Shown here one piece after another: positions 1 to 8,558 of a DNA stretch of 64,000 nucleotides. The position numbers and the translations under genes are program-made. The stretch is from Flavobacterium psychrolimnae (GTDB lineage: Bacteria; Bacteroidota; Bacteroidia; Flavobacteriales; Flavobacteriaceae), in NCBI RefSeq assembly GCF_003312425.1, contig NZ_QNUX01000002.1, positions 248,001 through 312,000 of the forward strand. Reading direction: 5' to 3'. Numbering within the stretch: the stretch's first letter is position 1; each line of letters starts with the position of its first letter. A model generated the notes under the pieces. That model made no database searches. It saw only the letters and a list, made by a program, of their open reading frames with translations, and was not told where the DNA came from.

Positions 1-1
1 T

Positions 2-409
2 TATGAAAACAAAGTGTACATCGACCATACTAAAAAAGACAAATGGGGTCAACCTGTTTTGGCTATTGATTGCGAATACAAAGAGAATGAAGCTAAAATG
101 CGAGAAGATATGATGAATGATGCTGCTGAAATGCTGGAAGCGTCAGGAATCAAAAATGTAAAAACATACGATAACGATTGTTATCCAGGAATGGCTATAC
201 ACGAAATGGGTACAGCCAGAATGGGTAATGATCCTAAGGATTCTGTTTTAAATAAATGGAATCAAATGCATGAAGTAAGTAATGTATTTGTTACCGATGG
301 TTCTTGCATGCCTTCTATCGCTTGTCAAAATCCATCATTAACATTTATGGCTTTAACGGCTCGTGCATGTGATTATGCAGTAAAAGAATTAAAAAAAGGA
401 AATATTTAG
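2..409 (+). CDS. GMC family oxidoreductase, C-terminal part (5' end outside window)
   Basis: Only the last 135 residues are visible; the reading frame is open to the left edge, so the GTG at 14 is not a start. The visible part is the GMC C-terminal domain. HEMGTARMG carries the catalytic His that abstracts the proton from the sugar or alcohol hydroxyl, and CQNPSLT carries its partner Asn; VFVTDGS is also typical. GMC enzymes are FAD dehydrogenases or oxidases. In Bacteroidota, members beside Gfo/Idh/MocA and TIM-barrel sugar genes are thought to oxidise sugars, often at C3. It ends 10 bases before the next gene and is surely co-transcribed with it. Family is clear; substrate is inference. Confidence 0.9.
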   Translation, partial: YENKVYIDHTKKDKWGQPVLAIDCEYKENEAKMREDMMNDAAEMLEASGIKNVKTYDNDCYPGMAIHEMGTARMGNDPKDSVLNKWNQMHEVSNVFVTDGSCMPSIACQNPSLTFMALTARACDYAVKELKKGNI

Positions 410-419
410 GTTCATCATT

Positions 420-1580
420 ATGAGAAAATTAAGAATGGGAATGGTCGGCGGTGGCCAAGATGCCTTTATAGGTGCAATTCACCGCTTAGCCGCCAATATG
501 GATGGACTTATAGAATTAAGTTGTGGAGCATTGAGCATAAAACCAGAAACTGCTCTTGCATCCGGAAAGGCTTTATTTCTTCCTGAATCAAGAATATATT
601 TGACTTATGAAGAAATGATTAAAGCAGAAGCGGCATTGCCAGCTGATGAAAAAATCGATTTTGTTACTATAGTTACTCCAAATTTTGCACATTTTGCACC
701 TGCAATGATGGCTTTAGAACATGGTTTTAATGTTGTAATTGAAAAACCAATGACTTTTTCATTGGAAGAAGCAAAACTATTGAAAGAAAAAGTGGAAGAG
801 ACTGGATTAATACTTTGTCTAACACATACCTACTCTGGTTATCCAATGGTCAAACAAGCGAAAGCAATGGTTCGAGAAGGTAAACTGGGTAAGATTAGAA
901 AAGTTTTAGTTGAATATCCTCAAGGTTGGCTGAGCACACTTTCAGAGAGAGAAGGAAACGCGCAAGCAGCTTGGAGAACGGATCCTAAAAAATCTGGAAA
1001 AAGTTCTGTAATGGGCGATATTGGAACTCATGCCTCGCATTTAGCTGAATATATTATCGGTGCTAAAATTACCGATGTTTGTGCAGAATTAAATACCTTA
1101 GTTGAAGGTCGCTTGATGGATGATGATGGCGCTGTATTATTAAAATTTGACAATGGTGCTAAAGGAGTTTTAATCGCATCACAAGTTGCAGCTGGAGAAG
1201 AAAATGCCTTAAAAATCAGAGTTTATGGTGAAAAAGGTGGAATCGAATGGTTTCAACATGATCCAAACACTTTAACGGTAAGATGGCTAAATGAACCAGC
1301 TCAAATTTTAAGAGCTGGATCTAATTATAGCTATTTATCATCTTTTGCAACCCATAATTGCCGAACTCCTGGCGGACATCCAGAAGGTTATTTGGAAGCA
1401 TTTGCTAATATTTATCGCAACTTTGCTTTAACAGTTGGCTGTAAATTAGATGGTATCGAACCTACTCCTGAAATGCTAGACTTCCCTTCCGTTGAAGATG
1501 GAGTAAGAGGAATGGCATTTATAGATAATGTAGTAGCATCATCTCAATCGGATAAAAAATGGACTCCTTACGTTTTATAA
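420..1580 (+). CDS. Gfo/Idh/MocA family oxidoreductase (cytoplasmic)
   Basis: A 386-residue NAD(P)-dependent sugar dehydrogenase-like protein. The N-terminal Rossmann fold starts with GMVGGGQDAFIGAIHR (residues 7-22). VIEKPMTFSLEEAKLL holds the conserved E-K-P Lys. DIGTHASHLAEYI carries the His/Asp-type catalytic region of the C-terminal alpha/beta domain. There is no signal peptide, unlike the relative at 3168-4625, so this one should act in the cytoplasm, for example reducing or oxidising a keto-sugar after uptake. It lies between the GMC gene (10-base gap) and a sugar isomerase (39-base gap). Exact substrate unknown. Confidence 0.88.
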   Translation: MRKLRMGMVGGGQDAFIGAIHRLAANMDGLIELSCGALSIKPETALASGKALFLPESRIYLTYEEMIKAEAALPADEKIDFVTIVTPNFAHFAPAMMALEHGFNVVIEKPMTFSLEEAKLLKEKVEETGLILCLTHTYSGYPMVKQAKAMVREGKLGKIRKVLVEYPQGWLSTLSEREGNAQAAWRTDPKKSGKSSVMGDIGTHASHLAEYIIGAKITDVCAELNTLVEGRLMDDDGAVLLKFDNGAKGVLIASQVAAGEENALKIRVYGEKGGIEWFQHDPNTLTVRWLNEPAQILRAGSNYSYLSSFATHNCRTPGGHPEGYLEAFANIYRNFALTVGCKLDGIEPTPEMLDFPSVEDGVRGMAFIDNVVASSQSDKKWTPYVL

Positions 1581-1619
1581 TAAAGTAGGAATTCATAAAA
1601 GTTTTAGACAAAATATAAT

Positions 1620-2672
1620 ATGACAACAATACAAGGTCCTGCAGTATTTTTAGCGCAGTTTATCAGTGATGAAGCTCCTTTTAATTCCCTAGACGGAATT
1701 TGTAAATGGGCAGCTGATTTAGGTTTTAAAGGTATCCAAATGCCAACATTAGATACTCGATTTATTGATTTGCAAAAGGCTGCAGAAAGTAAAACCTACG
1801 CAGAAGAACTTAAAGGCACAATTACTTCTTACGGATTAGAAATTACTGAATTATCAACCCATTTACAAGGTCAGTTAGTAGCTGTGCATCCTGCTTACGA
1901 TGATTTTTTTGACGCTTTTGCACCGAAAAATGTTCATGGGAAACCAAAAGCAAGACAAGAATGGGCCGTTCAACAATTGAAATATGCTGCAAAAGCATCC
2001 CAAAATTTAGGATTGAATGCACACGCAACTTTTAGTGGTTCATTGCTTTGGCAATATTTTCACCCTTGGCCACAACGACCTCCTGGCTTAGTGGAAGACG
2101 GTTTTGCTGAATTGGCAAAACGTTGGTTACCCATTTTAAATGAGTTTGATCAAAATGGGATCGATCTTTGTTATGAAATTCACCCAGGAGAAGATCTGTT
2201 TGATGGGGAAACCTATGAAATGTTTTTGAAGGCTGTAAATAACCATTCCAGAGCTTGCTTGTTGTATGATCCATCACATTTTGTATTACAACAGTTAGAC
2301 TACATTCAATACATTGATTTTTATCATGAAAGAATCAAAGCGTTTCACGTAAAGGATGCCGAGTTTAATCCAACAGGAAAGCAAGGAACTTTTGGAGGAT
2401 ATCAAAGTTGGGTAAACCGTGCGGGACGTTATCGCTCTCCTGGAGATGGCCAAATTGATTTTAAAACTATTTTCAGCAAACTGGCACAATACGATTTCAA
2501 GGGTTGGGCAGTTATGGAATGGGAATGTTGTATTAAAAACCAAGAAGATGGTGCACGAGAAGGTGCCGAATTTATAAAAAATCATATTATAAAAGTTACC
2601 GACAAAGAATTTGATGATTTTGCTGCTGTGGAAACGAATAAGGCTTTTAATAGAAAAAACTTAGGATTATAA
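1620..2672 (+). CDS. Sugar phosphate isomerase/epimerase-like TIM-barrel protein
   Basis: 350 residues of the AP-endonuclease-2-like (xylose isomerase-like) TIM barrel. Likely metal ligands are visible in order: Glu in CYEIHPGED, Asp in LYDPSHF, His in AFHVKDAEF and Glu in VMEWECC. The family isomerises or epimerises sugars, or acts on keto-sugars, with a divalent metal. No signal peptide. It sits in the same operon as the two upstream oxidoreductases and 13 bases before a cytochrome c gene, fitting a role in processing an oxidised sugar. Specific reaction not determinable from sequence. Confidence 0.87.
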   Translation: MTTIQGPAVFLAQFISDEAPFNSLDGICKWAADLGFKGIQMPTLDTRFIDLQKAAESKTYAEELKGTITSYGLEITELSTHLQGQLVAVHPAYDDFFDAFAPKNVHGKPKARQEWAVQQLKYAAKASQNLGLNAHATFSGSLLWQYFHPWPQRPPGLVEDGFAELAKRWLPILNEFDQNGIDLCYEIHPGEDLFDGETYEMFLKAVNNHSRACLLYDPSHFVLQQLDYIQYIDFYHERIKAFHVKDAEFNPTGKQGTFGGYQSWVNRAGRYRSPGDGQIDFKTIFSKLAQYDFKGWAVMEWECCIKNQEDGAREGAEFIKNHIIKVTDKEFDDFAAVETNKAFNRKNLGL

Positions 2673-2685
2673 AACTTAAATTGAA

Positions 2686-3066
2686 ATGAAAATGAAATTA
2701 AAATATTTGCTTTTTGGGGTTGCTTTAATTGGCTTAACCTCATTTTCTAATGATAATTTAGACACAAAATATACTACTGCAAGTAAAAGAACAAATACTG
2801 TTTTTCAAGCATCAGAAGGTGAAAAACTAATTGCTAAATCGGATTGTATTGGATGTCATAAATTAGACAAAAAACTGATAGGTCCCTCCTATTTAGACAT
2901 TGCAAAAAAATATCCATCTAATGATAAAAATGTAGCTTATTTATCTGGGAAAATCATAAAAGGAGGTTCTGGAGTTTGGGGAACAATTCCCATGTCAGCG
3001 CATGCATCTTTGAAAAAGAATGATGCAACATCGATGGCAAAGTATATTCTATCGCTGAAAAAATAA
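2686..3066 (+). CDS. Small exported c-type cytochrome
   Basis: 126 residues with an N-terminal hydrophobic signal (residues 4-20) and one haem c site CIGCH in KSDCIGCHKLD. A distal Met ligand is probable in TIPMSAH. The VWGTIPMSAH region resembles cytochrome c551/c552-type mono-haem proteins (about 80 mature residues). It is placed inside a sugar oxidation operon that starts with a GMC oxidoreductase. The likely role is to take electrons from a periplasmic sugar dehydrogenase to the respiratory chain; this is inference from context. A 101-base gap follows before the next gene, and I see no convincing promoter or terminator there. Confidence 0.88.
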   Translation: MKMKLKYLLFGVALIGLTSFSNDNLDTKYTTASKRTNTVFQASEGEKLIAKSDCIGCHKLDKKLIGPSYLDIAKKYPSNDKNVAYLSGKIIKGGSGVWGTIPMSAHASLKKNDATSMAKYILSLKK

Positions 3067-3167
3067 TAGTACAGGTGTTTGTAAATTCTTCATCCCTGTA
3101 GATTATTCAAAATAAACCATTTCTCAAAATATTTTTTATTTCTATTAACTAACCGTATTAAAAATAA

Positions 3168-4625
3168 ATGAAACAAAAAGAAGACGAAAATAAAATCATA
3201 AATAACCGTCGTGATTTTATAAAAACAACTGCAATAGCAGCAGCAGCTTTTATGATTGTTCCTCGCCATGTTTTGGGTCGAGGATTTGTTGCACCAAGTG
3301 ATCGTTTATCAATTGCAAGTATTGGTGTAGGTGGAAAAGGAAAATCTGATATTGCTATGTTTGCAAGCAGTGGAAAAGCTGATATTTCATTTTTATGTGA
3401 TGTTGATACTAGAAGAGCCGCTGCAAGTGTAAATGCTTTCCCTAAAGCTAAATTTTACAAGGATTGGCGTGAAATGTTAGATAAAGAACATAAAAATTTC
3501 GATGCTGTTTCTGTTTCTACTCCTGATCATAATCATGCTATTCAAGCCCTTGCCGCTATGCAATTAGGAAAACATGTTTATGTTCAAAAACCTATGGCAC
3601 ATGATATTTACGAAGCTCGTATTTTGACTCAAGCTGCCAAAAAATATAAAGTGGTAACCCAAATGGGAAATCAAGGTGCCTCAAATGACGGTACTAGAAT
3701 AATGAAAGAATGGTATGAAGCTGGTTTAATTGGAGATGTTCACACAATTCATGCCTGGACCGACAGACCAGTTTGGCCACAAGGTATTCCTTGGTCAGCC
3801 AATAAAGCCGATATTCCAAAAGAATTAGATTGGGATTTATGGTTAGGAACTGCTCCTTACAAAGAATATGTAAACAAATTAGTACCGTTTAACTGGCGCG
3901 GCTGGTGGGATTATGGAACTGGCGCACTAGGAGATATGGGTTGCCATTTATTAGAAGCTCCTTTTAGTGTATTGAACTTAAAATATGCAAAAGATGTTCA
4001 ATGTAGCGTAGGTTCTGTTTATGTAGATGAATTTCAAAGAGGGTATTTCCCTGAGAGTTGTCCTCCTTCAAGTCACGTAACCTTAACTTTTCCAAAAACT
4101 GAAAAAACAAACGGTGACATTGCAGTACACTGGATGGATGGAGGAATTCAACCTGAAAGACCTTCTGAACTAGGACCTAATGAAATTTTTGGTGATGGTG
4201 GAAATGGAACATTATTCACTGGAACTAAAGGAAAAATGATGTGCGATACGTATGGTTTAAATCCTCGTTTGCTTCCTCTTAGTAAAAATGAAAATCTCAA
4301 AGTTGCTCAAAAATATAACAGAGTAAAAGATGGCGCCGAAGGTCATTATAGACAATGGGTTGAAGCCGCAATTGCAGGTTACGGGAAAAAAGAATTAAGT
4401 TCTCCTTTTGAAATTGCCGGTCCTTTAACTGAAGCTTTATTGATGGCAAATCTTGCAATCAGAGGTTACGATGTGATGAGAGAAGAACTTGGAGAAGAAG
4501 TGTATCCAGGACGTTCTGCAAAATTATTATGGGATAATGACGCCATGAGAATTACAAATTTTGATGAAGTAAATCAATTTGTGAAACGTGATTATCGTCA
4601 AGGTTGGAAAGCTTTAACTTTATAA
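3168..4625 (+). CDS. Tat-exported Gfo/Idh/MocA family oxidoreductase
   Basis: 485 residues. The N-terminus has a twin-arginine signal: RRDFIKT at about residues 14-20, then an Ala-rich hydrophobic stretch ending near VLGRG. The Rossmann domain begins at IASIGVGGKG; YVQKPMAHDIYEA is the conserved Lys-Pro motif. The large C-terminal domain contains DYGTGALGDMGCHLLEAPF with the typical catalytic His. Tat export implies the protein folds with its bound nicotinamide cofactor before crossing the membrane. Members of this exported subfamily are known to act as glycoside 3-oxidoreductases or glycosidases with tightly bound NAD. The DUF1080 gene follows after 32 bases, supporting a 3-keto-glycoside route. 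Confidence 0.9.
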   Translation: MKQKEDENKIINNRRDFIKTTAIAAAAFMIVPRHVLGRGFVAPSDRLSIASIGVGGKGKSDIAMFASSGKADISFLCDVDTRRAAASVNAFPKAKFYKDWREMLDKEHKNFDAVSVSTPDHNHAIQALAAMQLGKHVYVQKPMAHDIYEARILTQAAKKYKVVTQMGNQGASNDGTRIMKEWYEAGLIGDVHTIHAWTDRPVWPQGIPWSANKADIPKELDWDLWLGTAPYKEYVNKLVPFNWRGWWDYGTGALGDMGCHLLEAPFSVLNLKYAKDVQCSVGSVYVDEFQRGYFPESCPPSSHVTLTFPKTEKTNGDIAVHWMDGGIQPERPSELGPNEIFGDGGNGTLFTGTKGKMMCDTYGLNPRLLPLSKNENLKVAQKYNRVKDGAEGHYRQWVEAAIAGYGKKELSSPFEIAGPLTEALLMANLAIRGYDVMREELGEEVYPGRSAKLLWDNDAMRITNFDEVNQFVKRDYRQGWKALTL

Positions 4626-4657
4626 GCAAGATTAATTATTAATTCAAAAATTTAAAA

Positions 4658-5395
4658 ATGATTAAAAATATTTGTACTTCATTAATTGTTATGATATTGA
4701 TTCAAACTGCAAATGCGCAACAAGCGCCAGTACCAAAAGGATTTAAATCAATATTTGATGGACAATCAACATCCGGATGGCACAGTTACGGAAAAAAAAC
4801 AGCTGGTTCTGGTTGGAAAGTTGAAGAAGGCACCTTGCATTTTGATCCAACTGCTGCACAAAATGGACAAGGAGGCGATTTAGTAACTGATATAGAATAC
4901 GAGAATTTTCATTTGAAATTAGAATGGAAAGTTGCAGCTAATGCCAATAGTGGTATCATTTTTTATGTGAATGAGGATTTGACAAAATTCAAAAATACTT
5001 ATGAAACTGGTTTAGAAATGCAAGTATTGGACAACAATGGTCATCCAGATGCTAAAATTGAAAAACATAGAGCTGGAGATTTATATGATTTAATCAAAAG
5101 TACATCAGAACCCGTAAAACCGGTTGGAGAATGGAATTCTGTTGATATTGTTTGTAAATTCGGAAAACTGACGATGTTGCTGAATGGTTTAAAAGTAGTT
5201 GAAACAACACTTTGGGATGATAATTTTAAAACTATAGTAGCTGGAAGTAAATTCGCTACTTGGCCAGGTTTTGCAGCATTCAAAAAAGGTAAAATTGCAC
5301 TACAAGATCATGGAGATAATGTTTGGTTCAGAAACATTATGATTAAAGAATGGAATACTATGAAAATTACAACTGGATGTGAAGCCGGAATGTAA
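4658..5395 (+). CDS. Exported DUF1080 protein (3-keto-glycoside hydrolase-like)
   Basis: 245 residues with a signal peptide (residues 1-20, cleavage after NANAQ or TANA). The body is a single DUF1080 jelly-roll domain. It opens with FKSIFDGQSTSGWHSYG, has NSGIIFYVNED and LEMQVLDNNGH, and ends with VWFRNIMIKEW, all typical of the family. DUF1080 proteins have been shown in Bacteroidota to cleave 3-keto-glycosides made by Gfo/Idh/MocA enzymes, and one lies directly upstream here. Acts in the periplasm or outer membrane. Substrate unknown. A paralogue lies at 54931-55725. Confidence 0.9.
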   Translation: MIKNICTSLIVMILIQTANAQQAPVPKGFKSIFDGQSTSGWHSYGKKTAGSGWKVEEGTLHFDPTAAQNGQGGDLVTDIEYENFHLKLEWKVAANANSGIIFYVNEDLTKFKNTYETGLEMQVLDNNGHPDAKIEKHRAGDLYDLIKSTSEPVKPVGEWNSVDIVCKFGKLTMLLNGLKVVETTLWDDNFKTIVAGSKFATWPGFAAFKKGKIALQDHGDNVWFRNIMIKEWNTMKITTGCEAGM

Positions 5396-5450
5396 TTGAT
5401 ATTTGAAAATTAAAAATAACCAAAACCCAAAAAAAAAAACCAACCAACCA

Positions 5451-6689
5451 ATGAATAGTACTACCCGAATTAAATTATCCATAATGATGTTCCTTGAATT
5501 TTTTATCTGGGGCGCATGGTTTGTAACTCTTGGAACATTTCTGGGAAATAATTTAAAAGCCTCCGGTTCAGAAACTGCTGCCGTTTTTTCGACACAATCA
5601 TGGGGTGCCATTATTGCTCCTTTCATTATAGGATTAATAGCCGACCGATATTTTAATGCGGAGAAAATTTTAGGAATACTTCATCTTATCGGTGCATTTT
5701 TGATGTACCAAATGTATCAATCAGTAGAAGTTGGAATGTTCTACACCTACGTTTTAAGTTATATGATTTTATATATGCCAACATTAGCATTAGTAAATTC
5801 AGTTTCTTTTAATCAAATGAAAGATCCGGAGAAAGAGTTTGCTAATATTAGAGTTTGGGGAACTATTGGTTGGATTATTGCAGGTTTATCAATTAGTTAT
5901 TTCTTTCATTGGGATTCTGCTGAAGGAATAAGTTCAGGTTTACTTAAAAACACCTTTTTATTAGCTGGTATTGCTGCATTTATTTTAGGTTTGTTTAGTT
6001 TTTCATTACCAAAAACACCACCAAAAGTGAGTGATGAAAAAATAAAAATCGGAGATATTATAGGTTTAGATGCTTTAAAATTATTAAAAGACAGGAACTT
6101 CGCTATCTTTTTTGTTTCATCTATTCTAATTTGTATTCCTCTTGCTTTTTATTATCAAAATGCAAACCTCTTTTTAACGGAAGTTGGAGTTGAAAATCCA
6201 ACTGGAAAAATGGCCATTGGTCAAATATCCGAAGCCTTATTCTTACTATTGATTCCCGTATTTTTTACCCGTTTTGGTTTCAAAAAAACAATTTTAATCG
6301 GGATGTTAGCATGGGCAATTCGTTATGTTTTATTCGCCTATGGAAATGGAGATGATTTAAGTTTCATGTTGATTATAGGTATTGCGCTGCACGGTATTTG
6401 TTATGATTTCTTCTTTGTTTCAGGGCAAATTTACACCAACTCAAAAGCTGGAGAAAAATATAAAAGTGCCGCTCAAGGTTTAATCACTTTAGCCACTTAC
6501 GGAGTTGGAATGTTGATTGGTTTTGCTGTTGCAGGCTGGATAACCGATAATTACAAAATGGCTGACGGTGCTGTAAACTGGCAAATGGTATGGATTATTC
6601 CTGCTGGAATAGCTATCGTTGTGTTCCTACTTTTTGCTCTTTTATTCAATGATAAAAACAAGACAAAAGAAATTTCTTCTGCTGTATAA
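5451..6689 (+). CDS. MFS permease, NupG/nucleoside-sugar symporter type
   Basis: About 412 residues with 12 predicted membrane helices. IMMFLEFFIWGAWFVTLGTFL at the start and GLIADRYFNAEKILG (the MFS loop 2-3 motif) match the nucleoside:H+ symporter (NupG/XapB) branch often found in Bacteroidota sugar clusters. The frame is open upstream to a TTG at 5403, but the ATG at 5451 is preferred because the extra 16 residues (Lys/Asn/Gln) come from an A-rich spacer. It probably imports the sugar or sugar acid made by the exported enzymes. Membrane location is certain from hydropathy; cargo is inferred. Confidence 0.88.
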   Translation: MNSTTRIKLSIMMFLEFFIWGAWFVTLGTFLGNNLKASGSETAAVFSTQSWGAIIAPFIIGLIADRYFNAEKILGILHLIGAFLMYQMYQSVEVGMFYTYVLSYMILYMPTLALVNSVSFNQMKDPEKEFANIRVWGTIGWIIAGLSISYFFHWDSAEGISSGLLKNTFLLAGIAAFILGLFSFSLPKTPPKVSDEKIKIGDIIGLDALKLLKDRNFAIFFVSSILICIPLAFYYQNANLFLTEVGVENPTGKMAIGQISEALFLLLIPVFFTRFGFKKTILIGMLAWAIRYVLFAYGNGDDLSFMLIIGIALHGICYDFFFVSGQIYTNSKAGEKYKSAAQGLITLATYGVGMLIGFAVAGWITDNYKMADGAVNWQMVWIIPAGIAIVVFLLFALLFNDKNKTKEISSAV

Positions 6690-6698
6690 AAATAAAAA

Positions 6699-7592
6699 AT
6701 GAGTACTAAAGTAAATAGGAGATCTGCCATAAAAGGAATATTAGCCGGAACAGCTGTTTTGGGAATCCCATCTGGACTTTCTGCTTTGGCTTTGCCAAAA
6801 AATGATTCAGAAATTCCTGTAGGTTTACTGAAAGGAAATATTAATCATTCCGTTTCTCGCTGGTGTTTTGATAGTCTTGATTTGGATACACTTTGTATTG
6901 AAGCTAAGAAAATTGGAATTACAGGTATTGATTTAGTAGGTCCAGCTTCTTGGCCCACATTGAAAAAATATGATTTAGTTTCTACAATGTGCAATGGTGC
7001 TGAGATCAATTTAGTGGATGGTTTTAATGATTTGAAATTCCACGAAACACTCCTGAAAAACTATACTGAAATGATTCCGCTCGTGGCAAAAGCCGGTTAT
7101 AAAAATTTAATTTGTTTTAGCGGAAGCAGAAGAGGAATAACAGATGAGGAAGGTTGGAATAATTGCGTTGTCGGTTTACAGAAACTGCTTTCACTGGCTG
7201 AAAAGCATAATGTGGTTTTAGTAATGGAATTGTTAAACAGCAAAATTGACCATAAAGATTATCAATGTGACCGAACATCATGGGGAGTAGAATTAGCAAA
7301 ACGTTTAAACTCCGAAAACTTTAAATTACTTTATGATATTTATCACATGCAAATTGATGAAGGTGATGTGATTAGAAATATAAGAGACAATCATCAATAT
7401 ATTGCTCATTATCATACGGCCGGAGTTCCTGGACGTAATGAAATTGATGATACACAAGAATTAAATTATGCTGCAATTATGAAAGCAATTGCAAAAACTG
7501 GTTTTAAAGGTTTTGTAGGACAAGAATTTATTCCTAAAAACCCAGACAAACTAGCTTCATTGAAACAGGCCATTGCAATTTGTGATATTTAA
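6699..7592 (+). CDS. Tat-exported hydroxypyruvate isomerase-like TIM-barrel protein
   Basis: 297 residues. NRRSAIKG at residues 6-13 followed by a hydrophobic stretch up to about residue 32 is a Tat-type signal. The rest is a xylose isomerase-like TIM barrel with candidate metal ligands in LVMELLNSK (Glu), LLYDIYHMQ (Asp), YIAHYHTAG (His) and FVGQEFIP (Glu). The GVPGRNEIDD loop is characteristic of hydroxypyruvate isomerase-like proteins. It begins 9 bases after the permease gene and 19 bases before the next isomerase. Real substrate is probably an oxidised sugar in the periplasm rather than hydroxypyruvate (inference). Confidence 0.87.
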   Translation: MSTKVNRRSAIKGILAGTAVLGIPSGLSALALPKNDSEIPVGLLKGNINHSVSRWCFDSLDLDTLCIEAKKIGITGIDLVGPASWPTLKKYDLVSTMCNGAEINLVDGFNDLKFHETLLKNYTEMIPLVAKAGYKNLICFSGSRRGITDEEGWNNCVVGLQKLLSLAEKHNVVLVMELLNSKIDHKDYQCDRTSWGVELAKRLNSENFKLLYDIYHMQIDEGDVIRNIRDNHQYIAHYHTAGVPGRNEIDDTQELNYAAIMKAIAKTGFKGFVGQEFIPKNPDKLASLKQAIAICDI

Positions 7593-7611
7593 CTAATCTA
7601 AAAAATAACCC

Positions 7612-8487
7612 ATGATAAAAAGAAGAGAATTTTTAATAAATACTGGTTTAGCTTTAGGCGCATTAGCCATTGCTCCTTCATTTGCATTTGAATCAAAAAA
7701 GAGAGCTATCGGAATTCAGTTATGGACATTACGAGATACATTACCAAAAAATGTCAAAGGAGTTTTGTCCCAAGTTGCTAAAGCTGGATTTTGTGAAGTA
7801 GAAACTTTTGGTTACTCAGCTGATAAAGGTTTTTTTGGAACTTCAGTTCGTGATTTTAAAATGATATTGGATGATAACGATTTAAAAGCTACAAGTAATC
7901 ACTTCGATTTTAATTCGATGATAAAAGATGGTTCTACTGATTTAGTTCAAAATTACATAGAAACTGCTAATTTATTAGGTAGCGAATACGTAACAGTACC
8001 TTATATAGTTTCAGAATTGAGAGGAACTACAGGTGATGCCTATAAAAAATTAGCATTACAAATCAATAAAGTGGGTGAACTTTGCAAAGCTGGCGGCTTA
8101 AAATTAGCATATCACAATCATGATTTTGAATTTACAAAATTTGGTTCAACCAATGGATATGAGATTTTATTAAATGAAACGGATAAAAATTTAGTTGATT
8201 TTGAATTGGATTTATATTGGGTAGTTCGTTCAGGAAATGATCCATTACAATTATTCAAAAAATATCCGGGACGTTTCACAATGTGGCATGTAAAGGATAT
8301 GGATAAAGGAAATCCGGATTGGAATGCTGAAATAGGTACGGGAACTATTGATTTCAAATCGATTTTTGCAGAAGCTAAACTATCTGGAATGAAACGTTTC
8401 TTTTTGGAACACGAATCCAACTATAAACCAAATCCAATAGAATCTGCTGCAACAAGTTTTAATTACATTAAGAAAAATTTAATCTAA
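7612..8487 (+). CDS. Tat-exported sugar isomerase/epimerase-like protein
   Basis: 291 residues. The N-terminus KRREFLINTGLALGALAIAPS is a twin-arginine signal. It is followed by a TIM-barrel sugar isomerase/epimerase domain with metal-site motifs KLAYHNHDFEF, DFELDLYWV, TMWHVKDMD and FFLEHES. This is the last gene of the plus-strand sugar cluster and is followed 23 bases later by a strong bidirectional terminator. With the exported Gfo/Idh/MocA and DUF1080 proteins it suggests a periplasmic pathway that reshapes a sugar before uptake. Exact reaction unknown. Confidence 0.87.
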   Translation: MIKRREFLINTGLALGALAIAPSFAFESKKRAIGIQLWTLRDTLPKNVKGVLSQVAKAGFCEVETFGYSADKGFFGTSVRDFKMILDDNDLKATSNHFDFNSMIKDGSTDLVQNYIETANLLGSEYVTVPYIVSELRGTTGDAYKKLALQINKVGELCKAGGLKLAYHNHDFEFTKFGSTNGYEILLNETDKNLVDFELDLYWVVRSGNDPLQLFKKYPGRFTMWHVKDMDKGNPDWNAEIGTGTIDFKSIFAEAKLSGMKRFFLEHESNYKPNPIESAATSFNYIKKNLI

Positions 8488-8510
8488 ATATTTTTAGAAA
8501 AATAGAATAA

Positions 8511-8539
8511 AAAAAGGGATACTTATTGTATCCCTTTTT
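8511..8539. terminator. Bidirectional intrinsic terminator
   Basis: AAAAAGGGATAC (8511-8522), a 5-base loop, then GTATCCCTTTTT (8528-8539): a 12-bp perfect stem with A tract and T tract on either side. It lies between the convergent genes ending at 8487 (plus) and 8559 (minus) and can serve both. Confidence 0.9.
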
Positions 8540-8558
8540 TTATAATTTATTCTGAAAC

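Noticed and set aside
5403..5450. N-terminal extension of the MFS permease from a TTG
   Set aside because: The extra residues come from an A/CCAA-rich spacer and do not resemble a permease N-terminus; the ATG at 5451 starts the first helix properly.
5421..5450. Long A tract followed by CCAA repeats before the permease gene
   Set aside because: It lies upstream of the preferred ATG, so length changes would not shift the frame; no evidence for phase variation.
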